Positions 1 to 10,424 of a DNA stretch of 64,000 bases are shown here, piece by piece. Each line of letters opens with the position of its first letter. Within the stretch, counting starts at the first letter, position 1. The notes beneath the pieces are model-generated. The model was not told the origin of the DNA. It made no database searches and saw nothing but the letters and a program-made list of their open reading frames with translations. Source of the DNA: Toxoplasma gondii ME49 (taxonomy: Eukaryota; Apicomplexa; Conoidasida; Eucoccidiorida; Sarcocystidae); the NCBI RefSeq assembly GCF_000006565.2, contig NC_031478.1:3987127-4051126 (forward strand), in the 5' to 3' direction. The position numbers and the translations under genes are program-made.

Positions 1-536
1 GGACGTTCTTTCAGGATTTGGTTGGGCTGGCGCGGCAGAGGACTCAGTTGCACATGGCGAATCCGCTCCCTTGCGTACTTTTTCTGCTGTTGGCCTGTGC
101 AGAGGGGACGACGTCCACGCGGCGCACACACCGCGCACGAGGGAGATTTGTCTTTCTAGAAACAGTGGAGATGGTTTGTAACTGAAAGCTGGCCGAACTG
201 CACAGAAGTAGGGGTGTCTGCATTCGGCAGGGAAGCGTTTTACGCTCTTTGCATATCCCCTCTTCTTTTTCTGTCCCGTCGTTTTGTGTGGTCACACGGG
301 ACGGGGTGCCCGGTGGTTCGGCGCAGTCAGTGTGTACCGGTGCGGGAAATTGCCTTTTTTTTGTAAACTGCGAAGTCCTGAGAGCAGGAGGACGCATTTG
401 AGCTATTTTTTATGGTGAGGTAATTTCCGATCCTGGAGAAAACCAGTACTGCACTGCGTGATTCGCCTCCCCACGGTTCTTTGCGTCCGGTGTCGGTAAA
501 GAGGGGGAAGACGGGCCACCCCGCCCAGCGGCATCC
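1..536. other. 5' flank of the RRM gene, no gene seen
   Basis: This stretch holds only short overlapping frames with no recognisable domain. It presumably contains the promoter and 5' UTR of the RNA-binding protein gene that starts at 537. No TATA-like or other core element could be assigned with confidence. Confidence 0.5.
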
Positions 537-3218
537 ATGGCGGTGTTCCAAGAAAATTTTTCGGTTGAGAAGCGGGTGCTGGCCGAGCTTCGCAAATACA
601 TCGCGGTCGCGACAACTCAGTCAATTCAGGCCGCCGCAATGCAGGGTCATCTCGCCGGGGGTTTTCTCCGGAACTTCGACGGTCATCTGGACCAGATGAC
701 ACCGGAGTTGATGCGGGCAATTTCCAGCGAGCTCGTGCGCGAAATTCCCACGAAACGGTCCGCATATGCCCCCGGGAATTTCGAGTTTGTGTTACCACCT
801 CCAGGTTTCGACGTCCCTTGCCGCCGTAACGGTGCTCAGAGTCCGGGGTATCCCTTTCTTCCGTCAGACCAAGGTACTCGCCTCGTTGACTACAGTGAAC
901 AGCCTCCTATCTACAGGTCGGACGCTTCCCAGGTTGATGCGAACAGCCTAACCGGCAACGCGCTCCTTCATCTCTTCCAATCCCGCTCCATGTGGAGTAC
1001 GGAAACTCCCCGGTGCGACAAGGAACGGAGGACGGACGAAACGGACTCCTCGTGGTCCCTCGTGACACATGGCTCATCTGGCGAAAGCGGGAATGAGCGT
1101 GTTTCTCCGAGTTTCCCTGGCGCGATTGATTGCGTGAAACCCCAGCCAAATGCGGTCCCCAGTCAAAAATCTGGTACAAAGTCTTCGAGAAAAGCTCCGT
1201 CTCAGTCAGCCCGCAATTCCGAAGACAATGAAGAACAAGCGCTCGCGTCTGGGGTCAAGGTCTTCATCGGAAATGTCATGCCCACGACGACAGAGGTAAA
1301 CCAACGATCACCGGCCACATGGCCAATGTGTGCGAAGTCTGGATTTCGTTTGAATTTGTCTTAGGGCAATTCGTCCACTCTAGCCTAGTTTCCGCATCTA
1401 TGGTGTTACTAGGTAACGGACAAGGTGCTCGAAGAATCCGCCCTGGTAGTGATTGTGCTGTCCCGGTTGAGTCAGGGGTCCTGTGGCGTGTTTTGAACCA
1501 TCAAAGACTTGATTTCTTGAGCTGTGCCTGTAGGTGCAGCTGGCTGTATTTAGTGAGTGTTTTCGTGCTTGTTTACAGGAAGAATTGTATGAAATCTTTC
1601 GGTCGTTCGGTGAGTGCTCGGGCCTGGTACTTCTTAGAGACAGGCGGCAACGTCCCCGGGGCGCAGGCTTCGTCACCTTTAAGAGAAAGGAAGATGCCGA
1701 TAAAGCCATGGACGCGTTGGACAGGAAATTCTGCGTCAAGGTAGGCGTGAGTTGCAAAAGAAGCGAGGGCGTCCCGTTAATTGTTTGAAAGCCAGGAAGA
1801 CAGGGTCATGACATGTACACATGTGGCTCGTATTGGCTCCCGTAGGTGTACCATGCAGGAGATATTTCAGGGACCATTCGAAGGACAATCCTCCATAGTC
1901 TTTGTAGGCTTTCTAAAATATTGTTTTTCTCACCAAACTGTGTGAGTGAACATTTGCTTCCACAGTGTGTTGGGGCGGCCAAAGCCCGGGAGAGGCAAGC
2001 AGGTCGATGCAGGCGACCACATAGACACCGATGTGAGGACACTTCGTTGCTCATCCATAAGCCTCACGACAGAGTTTACCTGTATTGCCACTGAGAGGGC
2101 AAACTTGGGGTACTTGTTCGCAGTGCACCACTTGCGGACCTAATGATTCGAAATGCTCTTCCTTGTTACCTTTGCAGGGAGCGGTGAAACCTTTAGAAGT
2201 TCGTCCACCGGAAAACTCCGAACAGAAGAGACAGCGAATTCGACTTTTGGCTCAGATGCGTTCGCAGATGAATCGCGACCTAAATGTCGAAGCGGACACC
2301 CGCGACAGCTCTGCCCAGCCGTCTCCCCAGGAGACGGGCAAGTCTGTGTCGCCGCGTCCGGTGAGCGGAGAGTTGGGTAGGCGCCGTCGGCGCCGCGGGC
2401 ATTGCAAAACGCATGCGCGAGCAGAGAAGTCTTGCGAGACTCAGCTGTGTCCCTCTGTCGAAAGCGTGTGCTCTGCGTTTCGACGCGAGAACGGGGCTTT
2501 GGATACGAAGTCGTTGTCTGCGTTGTATTCGCCGTTTCAACGCGCCCTTCGTGAAGGCCAGCCAGACGAAAGGGAAGAATCGCAAGTACTGTTCGCCAGT
2601 CGCCAGGAAAGACCAGGCAGCACCGGAGACCGGCGATGTTCATCGTCCACCAGGTGCTCCGACTGCGTCATGGCAGGGCTCCACAGTTCTGCTGTGTGCC
2701 AAAAACAAGTCAATAGCTTCTCGCGTTTGATTGCATGCTACGGCAACGTTGCCGAGACTCGGCCTGCACCCCTGGTTGGGGTTCCTTCGCGTGCAGCGAG
2801 TCCTCCGCTCCACGAAGATTTGGGAGAACATGAATTGTGGACAGACCGCGTGGCGGCGGCAGAAGTCCAAGCAGCTTTCTTGCGTTCACTCGCGAGTTGC
2901 GCAGAGCGAGGGATTGCGCTCCCATTTGGGGAGGACCCAGCGAGATGCCGTGCACACTCGGGTGTCAGGACGTGTCACACGGAGAACAACCCTGACTTTT
3001 TCCTGGAAAGTCACCGAGGTATGCACTTGACGGAACCGCGAAACGGCGCACATGGGGAGAGGCCTGGGTGCGTCCCGCGTCTCCCTGAGCATACACCAGC
3101 GCAATTTGGAGGGTTTCCTTCGTTGCTGCAGAACGGCGTGATTGCAGAGGCAGTTCTTGATATGCTGAACTTACTGGCGAAGGAGGAGTCTGCGAGAAAC
3201 GCGTATCCGAACCTTTGA
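537..3218 (+). CDS. RNA-binding protein with one RRM, three exons
   Basis: Exons are 537-1295, 1579-1740 and 2178-3218, all joined in phase 0, giving 653 aa. The RRM is split over all three exons. RNP2 (VFIGNV, residues 242-247) ends exon 1. Helix 1 and RNP1 (RGAGFVTF, about 280-287) fill exon 2. The last strand (AVKPLEVR) opens exon 3, resembling the end of CELF/Bruno-type RRMs. The N-terminal 240 residues and the long C-terminal tail are Ser/Arg/Glu-rich without other domains. The start at 537 is the first ATG of the open frame. Donors (GAG|GTAAAC, AAG|GTAGGC) and acceptors (TTTACAG, TTTGCAG) are conventional. The family role is RNA binding, perhaps in splicing or translation control, and no target can be inferred. 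The extent of the C-terminal tail to 3218 rests only on the open frame. Confidence 0.85.
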
Positions 3219-6200
3219 ATGCAGCGAGAGAACGCGATGATGGGGCACCCGGCGAACAGTCGCCGCCGTGTAGTTACCACCACTGCCGTATATGTAACTG
3301 TGTGCGCAAGTTTGTGAACGGCGCAAAGAGTTTACGAGACGCGCTGGGATGCCTTTTACGCCATCTGTGCTCACTGCCCAGAGACCAGAGTGTCGTTTTC
3401 ATGCGATTCTACGATCCCGTGAAACCGACGAGTCCGGTTGCATGTGAAACCGTAGACAGTCGCCGACATACCTTGCGGCGCACACGGTACGTGCGTACGT
3501 ATGTACTTTGTTTTTCCGTATTCGTGGCCCCCGAAACACACCCGACCGTAATGGTCCTGGTACATGCCGGACGTTTGCAATCGCTCGTGATAACTTCAGG
3601 CGTAGGGGGTCCTTTGATTTTATTTTAGAGGCAGACGTCGGTATCTGTGACTGCACAGAAGGATGATTCCGACCGTCAGTTTGTGTGTGAGTTCTGTGTG
3701 GTGGGAATTATCCGGACGACACGAGGAGCCTGCAAGATCCGTGCGAACGCACGCGACTGCAGCGATCGTAGTCACAAAATGTGGAGCGCGTTCGGGCCTC
3801 TGACGAGGCCGCTGTATTTGCGGTACACGGATGCGTCCACATACAACGTGTCACTCTTCCTGATGGTGAGTCGACGCACGCCAGGAGGCACTGCGCTGCC
3901 CAAAACGTATTGAAACTGAGAGCGCGTGGTTTTCAGTGTCTGGCTGGAAAGAATCGCTGTGTGTTCCCAAGTTTGCGTTGCTTTAAATCGAGCGCATTTT
4001 GAGTTATTTTTTCCGTTTATTTTTTTGTTTGCGGAGGTGCGTAGCCCTACGCCTCCGCTTGTATTTTGGCCGATTAGCCACACACTGACACACGCCGATC
4101 GGCGTGTTTTGGCTTTTAAAGGTAGCGATGGCCCCGTGTGTGTGCGCGGCCCAGCTCATTCGTTTCGCAGGGAGTGTGTCTCGCGAAAAAAAAACCACCT
4201 GGTAATGTGATGCTGCGGTCCGTCTCCGCCGGGGGTACTGCCTGGATATCGCCTCCGGTGAGTGAGTGTACGGCGCTTTTCGCTTGAAAAGTTCAGGGAC
4301 CGTTCTGTCTGGAACGCGTTTCGATGTCTTGGAACGGAACAAGCACCCCTTGAGTTGCGGGAGGTATTCTTAGTGGGAGATGTTTTTCGCCTTCTCCGCG
4401 AGTGTTAGTCGTCCGTTCGCTCCCGGTATCGTGGATGCTGCGGCTGTTGTACCATCTTAGTTCTGCCACTTAGAAGTAAGATAGTCCCCTTATCAGTGTG
4501 CATGTGGATGTATTTGTCTGCTCTTTCTCTTTCATGTGTCGTCTCACTTTGGCGTACTTTTTTGTAGTTATTTGGAGTGCTGTGAGATGTTTGTGGGCTG
4601 CCGAGTGTGGGTCGGCACTTGCGTGTTTCTCAACTTCGCAGCGAACTGTGGTTTCAAGCGTGGGTCATTCGCTGCATTTTTCGTTGCGCTTGCGATACGC
4701 GACTACGGGAAATTCACAATATGGAAGCAATGTTCACGCGATCCGCCGCCATCGTTATGCCAGAAGGTGCGCGATAAAAGGTCACGCGTAACTGAGGATG
4801 CGGAGAGACTGCTCGACGGGTCCTCTTACAGTACATGATACTTGTGTTGTCGAGTGTAGCACTTTGCCACCTCCCAGTTATGTTTTAAGGTCGTGTGTTC
4901 GAAATCGATAAGCGAAAATTCCCTTGAAAAGAAAGGCGCGTTTGTTCAGTGTCCCGGAATGAGCCATGTCGAGGATGGTAGAACTCCGTGGAGCCATTAT
5001 CTTTTTCATCTGTGTACACTACTCCATACATGTATATTGACATTTCTAGTGTCCCAGCAGCAGCTGATACTATTCCGTGCACATGCATTCGACTTCAGTC
5101 ATAGCCGTGGCCTGACAACTGAGCGCAGTGGCCGTGTGTCCTTGAATTCGGCCATCACACCGTTGGCATCTCACCGCTTCCTCGTGTGGGATCGCCAACA
5201 GTCACAGTGGTTTTTCATAATGTGCCTTTAACCAAGTAAACCAGCTACGCGAGTGTTATTTCTAAGTGTCGGCAGTGCCTTGGTGCGGACATCAGATCGG
5301 CCGTGTATCTCGGCTGAAGAGAGGGGGCAGGTAGAGTCTGCGTCGGATGATGTGACGGGAAGATGTGACTGGCTCTTGGTAGCCATGCGGTCGACGTGAT
5401 CTCTGGATTTTTTCTAGACAGACTTTCAGCTGACGTGGCTGCCTGGGTGTGAACGCTGAGCTTGTCCCTCGTTTCTCTTGTCTTGTGAAGACCAGTCAGT
5501 GTCTTCAACGGTAGACCAATGTTAAAACGCTTCCACTCTATAGTCAGCTGATTACGGTTGCTACAGTGCTTGCCCTGGATCGGCTGTATAACCTTTGGTT
5601 GCAGCAACGCATTTGGAGTGTGATGCTACTCTCAGTGGTTGAGGAAATCACTTCGGTGCAGGAACAGACATCCACAGTTGCAGTACGCTTGGTAGCCTGT
5701 CAGACGAAAAGCAATTCAACACCCCCAAGTGACAGAGGCGACGACACCACAATCGAACGGCTAAGCTGTCCTCGAATGCGGAAGGGTATGCATGTTCACT
5801 GTAGATGTAGGACGCTGGCGATGCGTGCGTCAACCGAGTCATGAGAATTGCCGAAGCAACAGTCACGTTATGTGTGCAGTACTAATCTGTTGCTTGAACC
5901 CGCGCTATTGCGACAAGGATAATATGTTTATGGAAAGGGAAAGGGGGGTTGGTCGTCTTCTTTCCGGGCGAGGGGAGTGTTAATTTGCCTATTTGCTAGG
6001 GAAGCACATCTCTTAGACAGTTGATCCTTGTGCAGCGACCGGGGTGCCAACGTTGGAAAAACGCGCTTCAACTCATTTCCCCCCTCTGTTTTTCGTGAAA
6101 GAGTGCAGTCCCAATACATGTCCTACCACCATGAAAACCCAACGAAGCACGCACTCTCTAGTGCCAGGTCTCGTATTGGTTTTCTCATTATTGTTGTACC

Positions 6201-6406
6201 GTCATCCCCGATGCGGATGCCTTAATGCAAAGCACGAAACTTATCCGATATCCTTCTATCCAGGGTTTGCTGGAAAGTTGAATGCCACGACCGGTGGGAG
6301 AGGCCGCGCCGACAAGGCTTTGCATTTTGCCTACTTTCACTCTCAATAGACGACCCACGGAAAGGGGCATTCAACTCCCGCCGTTGTGATTTGCGTCTGT
6401 GCTTTG
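3219..6406. other. Convergent spacer, no gene recognised
   Basis: This 3.2 kb lies between the ends of the RRM gene (+) and the hypothetical gene at 6407-7468 (-). It should contain both 3' UTRs. All open frames are short (up to about 137 codons), overlap on both strands and show no known motif. Confidence 0.55.
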
Positions 6407-7468
6407 TCAAAAGCCATCGTCATCGTGTGCTTTTCGCCTCGATGAATCTGGGTGTTTCCATGCGGGACTCGTTTCCGCCGGTGTCGTCTCGTTTTGCCTG
6501 CCCGTGGACTCCGATTTCGTCGCTACGTTCCATGGCAAGCTCTCATTCCGGAAGACATATTTCTTCAACTCTGAATCATCAATGGAAAGGTTTACGTGTT
6601 CCCGAGTCAGCTGTTGCGCCATGAAGCTCTGGATAGCTGGAATTTGCCAGTAAGGGTTTCCTCCCGTGTTCGGGAGCCGAAATCCGCCGGTGGTCTTGGC
6701 TGTCCGAAAGATTCCCTGCAGACGATTGTTGCATGCAAACTGGATCCGAGATGTCATTTCAACTGCCTCTGTTGCAGATATTTCGTGCAGCTTTCTTGCA
6801 AGGGCTTTTTGAGCCCAAAAAATGCCTTTCTCCGCGTCGGCAGCGATGATCGAGTCGAGATCTATCGGCCCTCCTGACCAGTCGAGTTCGAACAGTGGCG
6901 GCACAGAAGCCTCATACTCCACTTTTTCACGTGCCTTCCTTTCCATTTTTTCTTTCTCTTTAGCACGCATTTTCGCTTCTTCCTTCGCCTGCAGGAGAAT
7001 GTATGCAGGATCCTGAGCCATCAGTGCTTCGATGGGGCGCATTCTCTCGTTCATGGCAACTGAAGCGTCGCGGTCCGTCTTCTCAGCCCCAAGGAACCCC
7101 GCGAAAGCTGGAAGAAAAGCTGGAATTGGACTGAGCAGTGGCGGATACTCTGACGGTTCCTGAGCGACGCTGTCGGCGGAAGAACGCAGAAACAGAGCAT
7201 CTTCTTGTCGACGAATTTGGATCTCTGAGGGGGAATCGGGGCTCAAGGGCGGGAGAGTGCGTGTTGAAGCTGGAGATGAGGCAATCAAGGGCGAATTTCT
7301 ATTTTTTGAGAGCAAGCACAGCAAGAGGGACCAGGAAATAACACTCCGGTTTCCACGTCGACCGCGCTGCGGTCGAATGACGACGCCCAGTGGTGTGCCG
7401 CGAGTCACCTTCATCCTAACTTTTTCTTCAGCGGAGCCTGTGTACGGGATAAATGCACGCGTCTTCAT
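6407..7468 (-). CDS. Unrecognised Lys/Glu-rich protein, single long open frame
   Basis: An open frame of about 353 codons runs on the minus strand from the ATG at 7468 to the TGA at 6407-6409. The N-terminus is basic (KVRMKVTRGTPLG, then an Arg/Gly stretch). The middle carries a charged, probably helical segment (repeated KAKEKEKMERKAREK-like residues, about 165-195). The C-terminal half is more ordered, with spaced Trp and aromatic residues, and ends in a polar tail. I cannot assign a family. An organellar protein is conceivable from the basic N-terminus, but that is inference. A good acceptor (TTTTAG at about 7500-7505 on the minus strand) lies 31 bases before the ATG, so a 5' UTR or additional upstream exon is likely. 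An internal intron cannot be excluded: a Ser/Pro-rich, stop-free stretch near residues 45-85 ends in a CCCCCTCAG acceptor-like sequence. Confidence 0.6.
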   Translation of the reverse strand: MKTRAFIPYTGSAEEKVRMKVTRGTPLGVVIRPQRGRRGNRSVISWSLLLCLLSKNRNSPLIASSPASTRTLPPLSPDSPSEIQIRRQEDALFLRSSADSVAQEPSEYPPLLSPIPAFLPAFAGFLGAEKTDRDASVAMNERMRPIEALMAQDPAYILLQAKEEAKMRAKEKEKMERKAREKVEYEASVPPLFELDWSGGPIDLDSIIAADAEKGIFWAQKALARKLHEISATEAVEMTSRIQFACNNRLQGIFRTAKTTGGFRLPNTGGNPYWQIPAIQSFMAQQLTREHVNLSIDDSELKKYVFRNESLPWNVATKSESTGRQNETTPAETSPAWKHPDSSRRKAHDDDGF

Positions 7469-7729
7469 GATTGTTCCAGTAAACACAAGCTTCCAGGATC
7501 TAAAACAGTAAGTTGGCGAATTGGACTAACCGCTTTTCAAAAACACAATCGGTTAAATTTTCTTGATGTCCAGTTCCTCATGGCTGGTGAAACCATGGAC
7601 TTCAGAGTCTTCAATTCCGGTCGGATGACTCAAAGACTAACGGCTTCTTACGTACAAGTAGCTCCATACACAGAGCTGGAGAGGTTTCTACCTGTAGGTG
7701 CAGAGTTCGGGACTTGATCCTATAATGTC

Positions 7730-7731
<2 letters not shown>

Positions 7732-7765
<34 letters not shown>
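7732..7765. repeat. (TA)n microsatellite
   Basis: Uninterrupted TA dinucleotide tract in the spacer upstream of the minus-strand hypothetical gene. Confidence 0.95.
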
Positions 7766-7767
<2 letters not shown>

Positions 7768-8382
7768 CTAAAGTTTGCCTCTGTGTTTCCCGATCGTTTC
7801 TCTGGTTTCTGCTGTCGCTTGCTCAAAGGCGTTTACAATTAAGACAGCGGCGGAACATTGTACTGTTTCATGTGTGCTGGTAGCGCGATATTCTCAACTC
7901 GAACGAAGTATCATCCACTACCTGATTTGGGGCAACTACAACATGCGTCCCTGTTTAGAGGGGGTAATCCGCATTATCAATTAAAGCACTACTGGTGATA
8001 GCGCGAATCGAGAAAAAAATTTGCCACGAATTGCAGGTCCTTGACATTGCTACGTCCCTCTGAGGCAACAATGACAGCCCAACAGTGCGATGGTACGCAC
8101 GAAACTGCATGAATCCCAGGAACCCAGAAGGTTGAACACTTTCGTTTGTCCTCCTGTATCAGCACGCCAACATGACACAGTGCATGCTCACTGAACGGCT
8201 GCGCAAGGAGGACGTTGAGGCGGAGAGAATTCCTCGTTTATCTAAGAGATACGAAGCCAAGCTCCGAAGACTTCCCTGAGCCTCCGGTGAACACCGCAGC
8301 AGTCTAATTTGCAGCTGCTTGTCTTGCACTACAAATGTTCTGCTTCCACAGTGCCTATACGAAGGTTTAGTTTGCTTTGGTA

Positions 8383-8454
8383 GAGCGGAGAACGGAGCGG
8401 AGAACGGAGCGGAGAACGGAGCGGAGAACGGAGCAGAGAACGGAGCAGAGAACG
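8383..8454. repeat. 12-bp tandem repeat, six copies
   Basis: Four perfect copies of GAGCGGAGAACG are followed by two copies of GAGCAGAGAACG. They lie head to tail from 8383 to 8454 with no spacer. The unit length is a multiple of three, so frames stay open through it on both strands and produce artificial Glu/Arg/Thr or Phe/Ser repeat frames. Confidence 0.95.
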
Positions 8455-10424
8455 AGCGACGAACGAAAACGATACGCGAACGAAGAAGGAGTGCATCGGC
8501 TTCCCGACGGGCGCGTTTTAGCATCCAGACAAAAGAAACTGAAGACAACGTGGGACACAAACGAACACCAGTGAGAGCCTTTCGCAGACGTGCGCAATCT
8601 TTCCAGTCACACTGTTTGCCCTGCGTTCGTTCTCGGTGGTTCCAGCGGCGTGAGCGTGCATCTGTTTTTGATCGCGAACTTTCAAAGCAGTTTCCTCGTT
8701 TCTTGGAGTAAGAGATGGCAGCTGAGCTGGTCGTTCACGCACGACGGATCAAGGGTATTCGGGAGGAGTTGAACTGCCAGCGAATCGCTCAAAAATCGCA
8801 AAAACCCACCGGCGCGTAGGCTCCCTCACTGTCAAGACACCCGTGCGCATGCATGACAAGGCACACCCAGTTCTTTTAAGTCACCATAGAATTTCAGCGG
8901 CAAAGACCTAGCGGAAAACGCTTTTGCCTCTCCATTCCAGAATAAACTCCTTTCTGCCTTGGCGCCAGGGGGCGTTCGACTTTCTTTTCCTCTTCTCAAA
9001 CGCGTCGTCGTGCCGTATGTCACAGCAACTTGTTGGGCGTGTTGTGCATCCGCGTAGAGACATCAATTTCGGTTCACCGCTACACACTGCCTTCTCTTTC
9101 GCTCCGTCGCTTTCCACAGGCTTTCTTCCTCACGAAAACTACCGCTCAATCGCAGTAGTTTCTTTTGTTTGCAGTACTCTCTTCAGGCCCCGCGTGCCAG
9201 GCGGCCGCGAACACCCCGCTGCCGGGCGCTTGTCTTCCCCTATGACGTTGCACTCTCCCCTTCATTTTGCCAGGCATCGCGGCGACCCCTCTTCGTTCTT
9301 CGCTTTCAAACCACGGACCGTCCAGAACGGAGAAAAAGGGACTCCGCCGGGCCTTCTTTTCTCAGCGGTTTCTCTGGAGACGAGAGAAAAACCTGAATTC
9401 AAACGTCAGAAAGATGCGTAACCGAGCGCGAGGCCGCAGCGCCTTTGGTGAACAAAGCAGGTGAACTGTTTCACTCTTTTAAACTCCGTGCTATGTCATG
9501 CCCAGTAGACGACGAAAGGCCTCGCCTCCTGACATGCAAGACACAAACCCGCATCTCCCGACATCGCACCTTCCGTCGGCGTAAAACGGGGTGTTCGCGA
9601 ACACGGTTACCAGCGGCTCTCGTCTTACGTCTGCGTCAGGTGTACGGACACTTCAGCCAGGAGCCAGCCTTCCGGGTGCGTGCCACCATCCTGTGTCTCG
9701 CGACTTCTGCCGCGTTCGCCGGAAAATAACGATGGCAGTGAGTTTTGCTACCTGGGGAGGACATGACGCGGGCGACGCGAACAAGGGAATTGCTTTTGCG
9801 AAGGAAACAGGGGGGCTTTCTCCGCTGTCTTGGGTGGCACGGCGTCGTGTCAGTTGCGTTTCACCGGTTCACCACATTATGCGTTGCCCACGACTGGACG
9901 ACCGGAAGCCTGACTAGCAGCGGAGCGGGCGCAGCGACTTCGGAAAGCTGACAGAGACCAGAGTCAGGACCGAGAGATGGCCGGGGGGCGAAGATCAGAA
10001 CGGCTTGCAGTTTGTGCGAAACGCAGCGCTGGAGGTGACTTAAGTCCGTGCAGCGGCATCAACAATCTCGGAAGACCGCGTGAGCGAGGTGTTCCAAGAG
10101 AACAAAAGTACAATACACAGGCGACTGCTGGGAGATAAAGAGGCGCACACACCTTTAAATCCTTTCTGCCTCTTTGCTGTACCAGTAGAGGCAAGGCTGC
10201 ACAGAGTGCAGATTCTGCGAGAGGCGGGAATTCGGCGACTTCGCTCGTGTCGAGACACCTGGAGAAGACGTGAGGAAGCCCCTCGCGTAGATCGATGAGA
10301 CGAGGCTGCGGCTGAGACGTCGCGTAAGTCGGCAAAAACGCGTGCCGATGGCGAAGGCAGTACTCCTATATAAACCTTTCTGAATTTGTAAGATGTTCTT
10401 TCGTCTTGCAAGGAGATACCCAAG

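Larger units (their letters stand above)
7469..10424. other. Divergent spacer between the hypothetical gene and SLX1
   Basis: This spacer between divergent genes holds a (TA)n tract at 7732-7765 and a six-copy 12-bp repeat at 8383-8454. Overlapping frames of 100-200 codons occur on both strands (for example 8924-9421 and 10040-10660) but lack motifs. The promoters of both flanking genes are expected here. Confidence 0.5.

Noticed and set aside
2413..2730. Short forward and reverse frames inside RRM exon 3
   Set aside because: They are shadow frames of the RRM gene's Arg/Ser-rich tail, with no domain.
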